A DNA stretch of 64,000 nucleotides from Gemmatimonadetes bacterium T265 (GCA_019973575.1 BPUI01000001.1:558001-622000); one strand, 5' to 3'; counted from the stretch's first letter, positions 51,582 through 62,829 are shown. A program made the numbers and translations. Notes: a model not told the origin generated them from the sequence alone.

Positions 51582-52310
51582 TCAGCCGCCGAGGACGCGG
51601 CCTAACGCCGCGCCGTCCAGCCGGTGCCCGCCGGGGTAGCGGACGACCTCGTACGCCACGCCCGCGTCCGCCAGCCGCGCCTCCTGCTCGGCGACCGCGG
51701 CCGGCGTCGCGAACTCGTCGGCGTCGCCCGCGACGAGCGTGAGGCGCGCGCCCCGCAGCGCGTCGCCGTCCGGGCCGGCGAGGTCGAAGTCGTGCGGCAC
51801 CGCGCCGCCCCAGAGCACGACGCGGGCGGGCGGCGCGAGCCCGTCGGCGTGGCGGTGCGCGGCCCAGCGGCACGCGGTCGCGGTCCCCTGCGAGAAGCCG
51901 AGCACGGCGAGCGGCGCGCCGGCGAGGTCGACGGCGGCTGCCTCGGTCGCGGCGTCGAGCGCGCGGTCGAGGTAGCGCACGTAGTCGCCGATCTCGTTCA
52001 GCCGGTCCTCGCGCGTCATCCACGTCGCGCCGACGCGTGGCGCGCCGTTCGCGCCGCCCCCGCCGGGGGCGCCGCCCGGCGCGGGAAGGTAGAAGCGGGA
52101 GAGCGCCTCGGGCGCGACGACGAGGTGGGCCGCCGCGTGGGGCGCGAAGTGGCGCGCGAAGTACTCCGCGAGCTGGCCGTAGCCGTGCAGCGCGAGCCAC
52201 ACCGCGCGCGTCGCGGGGCCGCCGCCGAGCGTGTAGTACCGCGCGGTGCGCGGCACCTCGACGTGGTGGACGCGGGGCGCGTCGACCGTCGGCGCGTCGG
52301 GCCCGCTCAC
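51582..52310 (-). CDS. Carboxylesterase-like alpha/beta hydrolase
   Basis: The 242-residue protein has the oxyanion region WLALHGYGQLAEYF, the nucleophile elbow GFSQGTATACRWA (Ser), the acid in GDADEFATP and His in YPGGHRLDG. This is the layout of the phospholipase/carboxylesterase (YpfH) group. The substrate is unknown. It overlaps ridA by four bases. Confidence 0.88.
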   Translation of the reverse strand: MSGPDAPTVDAPRVHHVEVPRTARYYTLGGGPATRAVWLALHGYGQLAEYFARHFAPHAAAHLVVAPEALSRFYLPAPGGAPGGGGANGAPRVGATWMTREDRLNEIGDYVRYLDRALDAATEAAAVDLAGAPLAVLGFSQGTATACRWAAHRHADGLAPPARVVLWGGAVPHDFDLAGPDGDALRGARLTLVAGDADEFATPAAVAEQEARLADAGVAYEVVRYPGGHRLDGAALGRVLGG

Positions 52311-52741
52311 GAACCGCCGAGGTACGCGACCGCGGTGACCTCGACGAGGATCCCGCGGAGCGCCGCGCCGACTACCGTGCGCGTGGGGTACGGCGGGGCC
52401 AGCGTCTCCCGGTAGACGGCGTCGAACGCGGCCCAGTCGCCGACGTCGGCGAGGTGGACGGTCACGCTCACGACGTCAGCCATCGACGCGCCCGCGGCCG
52501 CGAGCACGCCGGCGACGTTGGCGAGCGTCTGCCGCGTCTGCGCGCGCACGTCGCCCTCGCCGACGAGCGCGCCCGTGCGCGGGTCGCGCGGCACCTGCCC
52601 CGAGACGAAGACGAACGGGCCGGCGCGGACGCCCGGGGAGTACGCGCCCTTGGGCGGCGGCGCGGGCCGGCCGGCGGCGTCGGGGGCGAGCGCGACGGGG
52701 GTCCAGCGGCGGGCGGCGGGGGCGGAGTGGGGGGCGGTCAC
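52307..52741 (-). CDS. ridA: RidA-family deaminase
   Basis: RidA hydrolyses reactive enamine/imine products of PLP enzymes. The 144-residue protein has the motifs KGAYSPGVRAGPFVFVSGQV, TRQTLANVAGVLAAAGASMA, DVVSVTVHLADV and a C-terminal RTVVGAALRGILVEVTAVAY with the key Arg and Glu. It is divergent from a PLP D-amino-acid lyase gene (67-base gap), which is a natural source of such imines. Confidence 0.9.
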   Translation of the reverse strand: MTAPHSAPAARRWTPVALAPDAAGRPAPPPKGAYSPGVRAGPFVFVSGQVPRDPRTGALVGEGDVRAQTRQTLANVAGVLAAAGASMADVVSVTVHLADVGDWAAFDAVYRETLAPPYPTRTVVGAALRGILVEVTAVAYLGGS

Positions 52742-52807
52742 GGGTTGCGGGGCGTTGGGGAACGCACGGCTTGCCGGCGGCCGCGCGCGGGTGTCATATC
52801 CTGTGCG

Positions 52808-53989
52808 ATGCCTCTATACCTGGAGCAGCTCGAGACCCCGGCGCCGCTCGTCGACCTCGACCGGCTGGCGCTCAACCTCGACCGCATGGCCGCGTACTGC
52901 GCCATGCACGGCTTCGGCCTGCGCCCGCACGTGAAGACGCACAAGTCGCCCCGCATCGCGGCCGAACAGCTGCGGCTGGGCGCGGGGGGCGTCACGTGCG
53001 CGACCGTGCGCGAGGCGGAGGTGATGGCGGAGCTCACGGACGACGTACTCCTCGCCTACCCGCTCGTCGGGATGACGGCGCTCAGGCGGCTGACGAACCT
53101 CGCGCCGAGCGTGCGCATCACGGTCGCGCTCGACTCGGAGCGCGCGGCCGCGCAGCTCGCGGCGGCGGCCTCGGAGATCGGGCGCACGGTGGGCGTGCTC
53201 GTCGAACTCGACGTCGGCATGCGGCGCACGGGGGTGCGGGACGGGGCCGCGGCGGTCGCGCTGGCGACGTACGTCGCCGACCAGACCGCGCTGCGCTTCG
53301 ACGGGCTGGCATTCTACCCCGGGCACGTGCGCCAGACAATCGCGCACCAGGCGCCGGCGATGGGCGACGTGGCACGGCACGTGGCCGCGGCGGTGCGCGC
53401 GCTCGAGGCCGTGGGGCTGCCGCCGCGCATCGTGAGCGGCGGCTCGACGCCCGCCGCGTGGCGCATGCACGAGATCCCGCAGCTCACCGAGGTGCGGCCG
53501 GGGACGTACGTCTACAACGACCGCGTCACGGCCGCGATCGGCGCGTGCGAGTGGGACGAGTGCGCGTTCTCGGTGCTCGCCACGGTGGTGAGCACGGCGG
53601 TGCCGGGGCAGGCCGTGGTCGACGCGGGCACCAAGGCGTTAGGCCGCGAGCCGATCGACGCCGCCCGGGTCGCGGACGGCGAAGCCGACGGCGACGGGGG
53701 CGCCTGGGAGCGCGGCGTCGCGGGCGCCCGGGTCGACGGCTTCGGCGCGCTCGTCGACCGCCCCGAGGTCGTCGTCAGCCGGATGAGCGAGGAGCACGGC
53801 ATCCTCGACCTGTCGCGCACGGACTGGCGCCCCGAGGTCGGCGAGCAGGTGCGCGTGGTGCCGAACCACGCGTGCGTCGCGGTCGCGCTCAACGACATGA
53901 TGTTCGGCGTGCGCGACGACGTCGTCGAGACGCGCTGGCCGGTCGCGGCGCGCGGCCGCGTCGCGCCGGAGGCCGTGCCGGGGTGGTGA
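52808..53989 (+). CDS. D-serine dehydratase / D-threonine aldolase-like PLP enzyme
   Basis: This fold-type III (alanine racemase-like) enzyme has 393 residues. PLP Lys lies in LRPHVKTHKSP. The zinc ligands His/Cys are in VVPNHACVAV. Other motifs are LETPAPLVDLDRLALNLDRM, GVLVELDVGMRRTG, VSGGSTPA and GTYVYND. This fits DSD1-type D-serine dehydratase and the closely related D-threonine aldolase, which are hard to tell apart. The divergent ridA favours a dehydratase making aminoacrylate. ATG 52808 lies inside a short 67-base divergent promoter region. Confidence 0.88.
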   Translation: MPLYLEQLETPAPLVDLDRLALNLDRMAAYCAMHGFGLRPHVKTHKSPRIAAEQLRLGAGGVTCATVREAEVMAELTDDVLLAYPLVGMTALRRLTNLAPSVRITVALDSERAAAQLAAAASEIGRTVGVLVELDVGMRRTGVRDGAAAVALATYVADQTALRFDGLAFYPGHVRQTIAHQAPAMGDVARHVAAAVRALEAVGLPPRIVSGGSTPAAWRMHEIPQLTEVRPGTYVYNDRVTAAIGACEWDECAFSVLATVVSTAVPGQAVVDAGTKALGREPIDAARVADGEADGDGGAWERGVAGARVDGFGALVDRPEVVVSRMSEEHGILDLSRTDWRPEVGEQVRVVPNHACVAVALNDMMFGVRDDVVETRWPVAARGRVAPEAVPGW

Positions 53990-53993
53990 CCGG

Positions 53994-55274
53994 GTGACGA
54001 CGGGCGCTCCGGTGGTCCGCCGCATCCTCCTCTCGGACAGCGACGCCTTCTTCACGCAGTGCGCGCGCGCGGCCGACCCCGAGGGCGCCGGGCGCGCCCG
54101 CCTGCTCATCGTCGGCGGCTCGGCCGCGGGGCGCGGCGTCGTCACCTCGGCGAGCTACGAGGCGCGCGCGTACGGCGTGCGCGCCGGCATGCCCACCGCG
54201 ATGGCGGTCCGCCGCTGCCCGGGCGCGATGGTCGTCCCCGTGCCCAAGGACGTCGTCGGCCGCACGAGCCGCGCGATCTTCGCCGCGCTCGCGCGCTTCG
54301 CGCCGGTGTTCGAACCCGCGAGCGTCGACGAGGCGTACCTCGACCTCACGGGCACCGAGGCGGTCTACGGCGGCGAGCCGCTCGCGGCCACCGCGCGCCG
54401 GATCCGCCGCGCGGTGCTCGACGAGACGGGCTTCTCGGTGTCGTTAGGCGGCGGGACGTCCAAGCTCGTCGCGAAGATGGCCGCCGAGGCCGCGAAGCCC
54501 AAGCCCGGCACCGGCGCCGACGGCGTGCACGTGGTCGCGCCCGGCGGCGAGGCCGAGTTCATGCGCCGCTTCGCGCTCGGCGACATCCCGGGCGTGGGGC
54601 CGGTGTTCGCCGAGCGGCTCGCGCGACTCGGGCTCCGCACCGTGGACGACGCGCGCGCGGTCGACCGCGCCGCGCTCGAAGGGCTGCTCGGCGCGCGCGG
54701 CGGCGGGTGGCTGTGGGAGCGGGTGCGCGGGATCGACGCGCGCCCCGTCGCGCCGCGGGCGCGCGCGAAGTCGCACTCGCGCGAGGACACCTTCCCGCGC
54801 GACGTCGCCGACGACGCCGTGCTCGTGGGCGAGCTGCTGCGGCTCGCCGAGCACGTGGTGGACGACCTGCGCGCGGACGGGCTCACGGCGCGGCGGGTGG
54901 TCGTGAAGCTCAAGAGCGCGGAGTTCGCCGTGCGGTCGGGCTCACAGACGCTCGCCGAGCCGGTCGAGACCACTGGGGCGGTCGTGCCCGTGGTGCGCGC
55001 GCTGTTCGCGAGGCTGCGGATGGGTTGGCGGCCGCCGCTCCGGCTCGTCGGCGTGGGGCTGGAAGTGCTCGCGCCGACCGCGGAGCGCGCGGCGCAGCTG
55101 TCGATCTTCGACGCGCTGCCGGAAGCCGGCGGGAACGCGGCTGGTACCACCGTCGGCCGCGAGACCGAGCGCGACCGGAAGCTCGCGGGCGCGCTCGACG
55201 CGATCCGGGCGAAGTACGGCCGCGGGAGCATCGGGCTCGCGCCGGGTGGCGGCCCGCCGGTCGGGCGGTCGTAG
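53994..55274 (+). CDS. dinB: Y-family DNA polymerase (DinB/Pol IV)
   Basis: The 426-residue protein starts GTG 53994. Catalytic carboxylates are in LLSDSDAFFTQ (Asp) and SVDEAYLDLTG (Asp-Glu). Other motifs are TSASYEARAYGVRAGMP and GLTARRVVVKLKSAEFAVRS in the little finger, and LSIFDALP near a beta-clamp-binding motif of the QLSIF kind. It is a translesion polymerase. No LexA-type box is recognised upstream (only five bases separate it from the previous stop). Confidence 0.94.
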   Translation: MTTGAPVVRRILLSDSDAFFTQCARAADPEGAGRARLLIVGGSAAGRGVVTSASYEARAYGVRAGMPTAMAVRRCPGAMVVPVPKDVVGRTSRAIFAALARFAPVFEPASVDEAYLDLTGTEAVYGGEPLAATARRIRRAVLDETGFSVSLGGGTSKLVAKMAAEAAKPKPGTGADGVHVVAPGGEAEFMRRFALGDIPGVGPVFAERLARLGLRTVDDARAVDRAALEGLLGARGGGWLWERVRGIDARPVAPRARAKSHSREDTFPRDVADDAVLVGELLRLAEHVVDDLRADGLTARRVVVKLKSAEFAVRSGSQTLAEPVETTGAVVPVVRALFARLRMGWRPPLRLVGVGLEVLAPTAERAAQLSIFDALPEAGGNAAGTTVGRETERDRKLAGALDAIRAKYGRGSIGLAPGGGPPVGRS

Positions 55275-55339
55275 CCGGGCCCGTGTAAATTCCGCGGCGT
55301 TTCGCGCCTCCTCCCCTCACGTCCCGAACTGCCGGCCCC

Positions 55340-55621
55340 ATGGCGTCTCCTCCCGTCCTCCCGCCTAACCGCCACGTGCCGTACAAGAAGGGCGGCTGGG
55401 GCGCCGCGCTCGGCACCATCCTCGCGGCCGTCGGCTTCTGGACGGCGGCGTGGGCGATCCACCACAAGACGTTCCGCGAGCCGACCGACGTGATGATGCG
55501 CCAGGTCGGCGAGGACGCGGACCGCACGAGCGCGAACAACGCCGGGCCGGTGCCGGGCGCGCCGACGCACGGCGGGACGGCGCCGGGGGCGAACGGCTCG
55601 GCGACGAAGGGCGCGCGGTAG
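55340..55621 (+). CDS. Small one-helix membrane protein
   Basis: The 93-residue protein has a basic lead (NRHVPYKKGGWG), one membrane helix (AALGTILAAVGFWTAAWAI) and a Gly/Ala-rich tail. The pattern resembles small cytochrome-oxidase-associated proteins, but no family is claimed. A perfect hairpin follows its TAG stop. Its 3' part overlaps, antisense, an extended subtilase frame. Confidence 0.65.
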   Translation: MASPPVLPPNRHVPYKKGGWGAALGTILAAVGFWTAAWAIHHKTFREPTDVMMRQVGEDADRTSANNAGPVPGAPTHGGTAPGANGSATKGAR

Positions 55622-57329
55622 GGCCGGTCGCCCGACCGGCCCAACGGCAGGCGGGCGGCGCGTCCGCCGGCCGACAGAGACGCTCCATCGCGCCCTTCGG
55701 GTCGATGCGGCGGATGGCGGGCTCGTCGCCCGCGTCCGCGGTGCGCTCGATGAGGGCGATCACCTGCGGCGGGGTCAGGGCGGGATCGACGGCGAGGAGC
55801 CTGGCCGCGAGGTTGGAGACCGCGGGGGCGGCCATCGAGGTGCCCGACTCCCGGACCTTGGCCCCGCCGGGGACGACGCTCTCGACCAGTAAGCCGTTGG
55901 CGTACACGCCGACGTTCGTGCCGGTGCTCGTGAAGCTGGTCCGCCCGCCCGCCTGGTCGACCGCGCCCACGACGAGGAGGTTGGGCAGGACGAACGACGA
56001 CGGGATCGTCTCCTCGAAGGCGTTGTCCGAGTCGTTGTTGCCGGCGATGGTCACGAACAGGATCTCGGGCGCGCTCTTGAGCGCCGCGTACATCCCGTCG
56101 CGTTCGACGTCGAAGTAGTGTCGGGCGAGGCGTCGGCGTTCCTCGGCGGTCTTGCCGATGCCGTTCTTCTCCAGCACCGCCTCGTACACGAACGGCGCGT
56201 CCCACCAGCTCATGTTGACGACGCGGACCCGGTGCGCCCGCAGCCACGCGACGACCTCCCCGTACATCGCCGCCGTGCGGCGCTGGATTTCGTCGGTCGG
56301 CGGCGTGGGCACGGGCTTGTTGTCGTAGGTCATCCGCACCGAAACCAGGCGGATCGCGGGGTTGCCACGCGCGGCGATGCCGGCGACGTGCGTGCCGTGC
56401 ATGTAGCCGCCGAGCGTCGCCGCGCGCTCCATGAAGCGCTGCATCGCCTGCGGGGTCATTCCGGCCAGCTTCTGGCGCGGGGCGGCCGCCGCGGGGCCGT
56501 CGGTGCCGTTCTGCAAGTCCGAGATGCCGGCCTTGTCGGCGATCATTTGCGGGTAGGCCGCGCTGTCCTCGGCCGAGAGCGGGATCAGCGCGCCCGTCGT
56601 CGGCCGCGCCTCGACGTCGTACGCGGGGCCGTCGACGGGGCGGCCGTCGGCGCCGGTGAGGAGCTGGCCGGGGAACAGGGTGCGGTCGATCCCCGAGTCC
56701 CAGATCGCGACCGCGACGGGCGTCAGCCGCGCCGCCGGGGGGAGCACGGCCTCGCGCGCGGGCCAGATATCGGGTTTGGGCCCGCCGGCGTGTTTGCGGA
56801 TGTAGGCGTCGGTCGCCGCCACGATCTCCGCCCGGCAGGGCACGATCACGTCCATGTTGGTGCGTGCGGCCATGAGCGCCCACGCCGGGTCGTTGGACAG
56901 CGCGTGCGCGCGGTTCAGGACGGGCTGCACCTGCGGCGCCACGAAGCCGGTCACGAAGCTCGGCGTCGCGACCTGCGCGAAGCCCCGCATTCGCGTCTCG
57001 TACACGCCCACCGCTGCCCACGGCAGCGAGTCGAGGTGGCGCGCGTACGTCGCCCCGAAGCCGCGCGGGCACACGCCGGGCGCCTCGCCGCCCGCGAGCC
57101 GGGCTTCGAGGAAGGCCCGCGGCGCGAGCCCGGCGGTGAGCCGGGCCTCGAGCAGTCGGCGGAGCAGCGCGGCGTCCACGATCTGATAACGCTCGAGGAT
57201 GCGGGCGATGTCGGCCCGCATCGGCGCGACCGTCGCCTCGAACGCCGCCGGCGGCGCGGTGAGCACGTCGGCGGCCGACCCCTGCACGGGGTAGGACGCG
57301 CGCGGCAGGTCGTCGACCGAGCGGACCAC
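55365..57329 (-). CDS. Subtilisin-like serine protease (S8)
   Basis: The frame encodes 654 residues. The catalytic triad is complete: Asp in VAIWDSGIDRT, His in GGYMHGTHVAGIAARG and Ser in ESGTSMAAPAVSNLAARLLA, with oxyanion Asn in VTIAGNNDSDN. The N-terminal 200 residues are a propeptide-like region. The signal peptide (HSLGVLTAGLSLARTAAAQ) lies upstream in another frame (57330-57412), joined by a CCCC/GGGG tract at 57329-57332. The C-terminus after CRPADAPPACRWAG runs about 250 bases antisense into the convergent gene, as Ser/Pro/Arg-rich sequence, so the real end may be near 55640. Confidence 0.85.
   Translation of the reverse strand: MVRSVDDLPRASYPVQGSAADVLTAPPAAFEATVAPMRADIARILERYQIVDAALLRRLLEARLTAGLAPRAFLEARLAGGEAPGVCPRGFGATYARHLDSLPWAAVGVYETRMRGFAQVATPSFVTGFVAPQVQPVLNRAHALSNDPAWALMAARTNMDVIVPCRAEIVAATDAYIRKHAGGPKPDIWPAREAVLPPAARLTPVAVAIWDSGIDRTLFPGQLLTGADGRPVDGPAYDVEARPTTGALIPLSAEDSAAYPQMIADKAGISDLQNGTDGPAAAAPRQKLAGMTPQAMQRFMERAATLGGYMHGTHVAGIAARGNPAIRLVSVRMTYDNKPVPTPPTDEIQRRTAAMYGEVVAWLRAHRVRVVNMSWWDAPFVYEAVLEKNGIGKTAEERRRLARHYFDVERDGMYAALKSAPEILFVTIAGNNDSDNAFEETIPSSFVLPNLLVVGAVDQAGGRTSFTSTGTNVGVYANGLLVESVVPGGAKVRESGTSMAAPAVSNLAARLLAVDPALTPPQVIALIERTADAGDEPAIRRIDPKGAMERLCRPADAPPACRWAGRATGPTARPSSPSRSPPAPSRRASARPAPARRCSRSCGPRPRRPGASSRRSARGTSCGGSPTPPSRSRRPRGWCRARRPSRPSCTARGG
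55621..55642 (+). terminator. Perfect hairpin between convergent genes
   Basis: GGGCCGGTCG pairs with CGACCGGCCC around a two-base loop, beginning at the last base of the stop codon of the small membrane protein. It lies between this gene and the convergent subtilase, so it can serve both. No T run follows. Confidence 0.65.
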
Positions 57330-57412
57330 CCCACCGTGCGTTGGGCCGCCGCGGTGCGCGCGAGGGACAGTCCGGCGGTCAGCACGCCGAGTGAATGGCG
57401 AAGGGTCCTCAC
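57330..57412 (-). other. Out-of-frame signal peptide of the subtilase
   Basis: Starting at GTG 57410-57412 this frame reads VRTLRHSLGVLTAGLSLART and then AAAQRTVGW, a good Sec signal peptide with an AAA-Q cleavage site. It is in a different frame from the protease that begins at 57329. Adding one base in the CCCC tract (57329-57332) would give RTVGVVRSVDDLP and restore one long reading frame of about 680 residues. Confidence 0.7.
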
Positions 57413-57455
57413 GCTGTTGGCTCCCGTTTCAGGTTCGTGAGTCGTGAACGGCGGG

Positions 57456-58103
57456 TCAACGCCGCCGCCGTGCGACGCCGGCAATCCCCAGAGCGCCGGC
57501 GCCCACCAGCGCCCACGTCGCGGGCTCGGGGGCGGTGGTCGCGCCGACCGGCGTGATCGCCACCGAGACCCCGCCGGCGTTGTCCGCCGGGTAGTAGTCG
57601 AGGATGTAGAAGTCGAGCGTCGTCGTCGCGGCGAGGGTAAAGGTGTCGGTGAAGCCCGCGGTCGAGGTACCCGGGAGGAGCCGCGCGCCGTCGTAGGTCT
57701 GGACCCCCGTCGCGCCCGCGGCGGCGGCCTGCGTCGCGTACGTCTGGCCGATGTAGTCCTCGAGCACGATGGTGCCCGTCGCGGCGTCGGCCGCGCCGAA
57801 GCTCCACAGCCACGGGCTGTTGTAGGTCCACGCGGTGAAGGTCGGGTTCGCCCCGGGCAGCGCGCCGCTCGCGGTCGCCGCGTTCGTAACGGCGTACGTG
57901 CCCGGGCCGAAGGTGCGCTGGATCCGGGCACCGACGAATCCGGTGGTTAGGCCCGGCGCCGCCGCCGCGTAGGCGGAGCAGGCCGTGCACCCGGACTTGG
58001 TCGCGTCGATGTTGACGACCGTCTGCGCGCGCGCCGCGGCGGCGCCGAGCAAGAGGGCGAGGGTGGCGGACGACGTGGTCCGCGCGGGACGGCGGTGGAA
58101 CAT
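57456..58103 (-). CDS. PEP-CTERM-anchored secreted protein
   Basis: The 215-residue protein has a signal peptide (SSATLALLLGAAAARAQ), a beta-rich domain with Cys pair (SGCTACSAY) and a C-terminal sorting signal: APEPATW, hydrophobic ALVGAGALGIAG, and RRRR. This is the PEP-CTERM pattern recognised by exosortase. Function is unknown. It lies 43 bases upstream of the subtilase signal peptide and is probably in one operon with it. The ATG at 58101-58103 was chosen over an upstream GTG frame that lacks a signal. Confidence 0.82.
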   Translation of the reverse strand: MFHRRPARTTSSATLALLLGAAAARAQTVVNIDATKSGCTACSAYAAAAPGLTTGFVGARIQRTFGPGTYAVTNAATASGALPGANPTFTAWTYNSPWLWSFGAADAATGTIVLEDYIGQTYATQAAAAGATGVQTYDGARLLPGTSTAGFTDTFTLAATTTLDFYILDYYPADNAGGVSVAITPVGATTAPEPATWALVGAGALGIAGVARRRR

Positions 58104-58343
58104 GGTCGTGTGGGGCTGAGCGTGAGGAGGTCGACTACCGGGACGCCGCCGGTGCGGGACTCCCGGCTGCTGCTGGTCCTCCCCGTACTGCGGAATCGGC
58201 GGCGGAACCGGCTCAGCGCCGATCGCCCGCGGCGCCCGGCGGGCCTGTATTGACGTCCGCTCTCGTGACTCGCTATTGTCGCGCTGCACCGATAGGCCGC
58301 CGCGCGCGAGAGGCCGTCGCCACGATGACCGAGGACGGGTTGC

Positions 58344-58979
58344 ATGCCGGACGACGGGCGAGGCTCCGCGCACGCGTCGCTCCCCGACATGGCCGGCACG
58401 GACGCACCGACCCCGTGGGTGACCGATCAGCTGCGCGCGTGGGGCGCGGGCGACCGGGCGGCGCTCGACGCCGTGCTGCCGGTCATCTACGCCGAGTTAC
58501 GCCGTCAGGCCGTGCGCGCGATGCGCCGCGAGGGCGACGGGCACACGCTCAGCGCGACGGCCCTGGTGCACGAGGTTTACCTGCGGCTCGCGCCGCGACC
58601 CGGGGAGACGTGGCGGGACCGCGCACAGTTCTTCGGCGCGGCCGCCCACCTGATGCGGCAGGTCCTCGTCGACTACGCGCGCACCCGGCTGGCGGCCAAG
58701 CGCGGGGGCGGCGCGTGGCGCGTCACCCTCGGTCACGCCGCGGACGTCGCGGCCGACGAGACCGCTGCGGACGGCGCGGCCGACGTCCTCGCCGTCCACG
58801 TGGCGCTCGAGCGCCTGGCCGCCTTCGACCCCGCCAAGGCGCGGCTCGTGGAGGTGCGGTACTTCGGCGGCCTCACGCTCGAGGAGACGGCCGTCGTGCT
58901 CGAGGTCTCGCTGGCCACGGTCAAACGCGAGTGGGCGGTCGCCCGGGCGTGGCTCCGGCGGGAGCTCGCCCCACCGTGA
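58344..58979 (+). CDS. ECF-type sigma factor
   Basis: The 211-residue protein has region 2 (LPVIYAELRRQAVRAMRREG, DGHTLSATALVHEVYLRLAP) and region 4 (FDPAKARLVEVRYFGGLTLE, EETAVVLEVSLATVKREW). This is the Sigma70_ECF/DUF1432-like group that often lies beside Ser/Thr kinases in Gemmatimonadota, Planctomycetes and Acidobacteria. ATG 58389 (MAGTDAPTP) is an alternative start. The following PknB gene suggests control by phosphorylation rather than an anti-sigma factor. Confidence 0.85.
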   Translation: MPDDGRGSAHASLPDMAGTDAPTPWVTDQLRAWGAGDRAALDAVLPVIYAELRRQAVRAMRREGDGHTLSATALVHEVYLRLAPRPGETWRDRAQFFGAAAHLMRQVLVDYARTRLAAKRGGGAWRVTLGHAADVAADETAADGAADVLAVHVALERLAAFDPAKARLVEVRYFGGLTLEETAVVLEVSLATVKREWAVARAWLRRELAPP

Positions 58980-59064
58980 CCCCCGAGAATTACCCGCGGG
59001 CGCGACGCCGGGCACGACGCCGTGCGCGGCCACGGGACGACGTTGGTGTGATGACGTCGGCGCG

Positions 59065-61305
<2,241 letters not shown>

Positions 61306-62139
61306 GTGGCTCCGCGCTCCGACTTCGTCCTGCGACAGGCCTTCGCGGTGGCACTCCTGCTGCGACGGTACGCCGAGGCCGCGGACGTGCTCGCCCGCGA
61401 GCGGGCACTCGATCCGGCGGCACCCCGGGTGGAGGCCGCCACCGCGCTGCTGGCCGGGGCCGCCGGCGACAGCGCCGCGGTGGCCCGGGCGCTGCGGGGC
61501 TACCGCGCCGCCGGCGGGCGGTGGCGCGCGGGGAGCGTGCCCACGATCGCCGTCCTCCGGCCCCCATTCCAGCTCCTGCGGTTCGCCGACCGGGCCCTCG
61601 GCGACACGCTACTCGCCGGCACGCCGGCCGCCTTCGGCGCGCAGAGTGGCGACGACACGCTGCGCGTGGACGAGGAGCAGGCGCAGCTCCTCCTCATACG
61701 CGGGGATGCGGTGCACGCGGGGGCGCTGGTCGCCCGCGGACTGCCGCTCGCCCGCCGGCTGTACGCGGCCGCCGCCAACCCGGACCGGCGAGGGACGCTC
61801 GCCCTCCCCCTCGCATGGTTCGCCGCCGCGCGCGGGGACGGCGGGACCGCACGCGCCGCCCTGGACGCCTACTCGACCGCGTCCGACGCCGAACTCCGGG
61901 CACTTCCGGACGGTTCGAAGAGCGCGGCGCTGACCTGCACGCGGGCGGAGGTGGCGGGGTTGCTCGGCGACGTCGCGGGGCTGCTGCCGCCGCTCCGGCG
62001 CTGCCTCACGATGCCCGGCGGCTTCCCCGTCGCGTTCCTTAGGACGGAGCCGGCCTTCGCGCGCCACCGGGCGGACCTGCGTCTACGAGCGCTCGCCGCC
62101 GAACTCGCGGCGCCCCGGGCCCGGGGGGCGGCCCGGTAG
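61306..62139 (+). CDS. TPR-like C-terminal half of the kinase, after in-frame TGA
   Basis: This 277-residue frame directly follows the TGA (61303-61305) in the same phase and begins at GTG 61306. It contains helical repeats (RYAEAADVLARERALDPAAP, RLYAAAANPDRRGTLALPLA, WFAAARGDGGTARAALDAYS) that continue the TPR-like pattern before the stop. The simplest reading is a nonsense mutation in a kinase of about 1024 residues. TGAGTG could also allow reinitiation. Confidence 0.7.
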   Translation: MAPRSDFVLRQAFAVALLLRRYAEAADVLARERALDPAAPRVEAATALLAGAAGDSAAVARALRGYRAAGGRWRAGSVPTIAVLRPPFQLLRFADRALGDTLLAGTPAAFGAQSGDDTLRVDEEQAQLLLIRGDAVHAGALVARGLPLARRLYAAAANPDRRGTLALPLAWFAAARGDGGTARAALDAYSTASDAELRALPDGSKSAALTCTRAEVAGLLGDVAGLLPPLRRCLTMPGGFPVAFLRTEPAFARHRADLRLRALAAELAAPRARGAAR

Positions 62140-62188
62140 CCCGGCGCCGGCGGGCGCGGGGCGGCGGGGGCGTCCGTCACGCGTCGCG

Positions 62189-62662
62189 TTAGGGGCCGGC
62201 GCCCGCGCGCCGCCGCGCCATCTCCGCGCGCCGCATCGGCATCGCGTCGATCGTCGGGAAGAGGCGGCCCGCCACGACCGGCGCGTGCGACCGCACCGCG
62301 ACGTGTCCGTCCTTGCCGACGAGCACCGCGGTGAACCGCCCCGGCTCCGCGCGCAGCCGGCGGCGGAGCTCGGCCGCGTCGGCCGTGCCTAACGGCTGCC
62401 CGTCTGCCGTGCTCGCGCCCGACTCGAGCGCGCGCACGACGACGAGGTCGCGCTCGGCGACGCCCGCGGCCCGCTCGCGGAGCGCGGCGTCCTCCGCCGC
62501 GAGCGCGGTGTCGGCCGCGGTGGGAGCGAAGAGGATGAGCACGCGCTTCCGGTCGCGATAGCGCGCGAGGTCGAACGGCGCCGCGGCGGGCTGCTGCGCG
62601 GCCGCGTTCGTCGCGGCCGCGACGGCGGCGGGGGGGCGCGGGGGCGTCGGCGCGGGAATCAT
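62189..62662 (-). CDS. DUF4174-like protein
   Basis: The 157-residue protein has a Pro/Ala-rich lead and a thioredoxin-like DUF4174 domain (RDRKRVLILFAPTAADTALA, LVVVRALESG, GRFTAVLVGKDGHVAVRSHA, FPTIDAMPMRRAEM). The family is of unknown function, often periplasmic; no clear signal peptide is seen here. ATG 62660-62662 is preceded by other frames of the shadow kind. Confidence 0.8.
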   Translation of the reverse strand: MIPAPTPPRPPAAVAAATNAAAQQPAAAPFDLARYRDRKRVLILFAPTAADTALAAEDAALRERAAGVAERDLVVVRALESGASTADGQPLGTADAAELRRRLRAEPGRFTAVLVGKDGHVAVRSHAPVVAGRLFPTIDAMPMRRAEMARRRAGAGP

Positions 62663-62829
62663 CGGTCGACCCCGGGCGCGCTGGTGTGATGGCGGGTGAT
62701 GCTGTGACGGGACGCGATGGCCATGTGGGCCGCCGGGGCGAATCGCATGCCCGGCGCCGGTCCATATGGGATGATGCACCGAGACGGGAATGGTTCCCTT
62801 CTCTCCGCCGCCGAAGCACGTCCGGTCCC

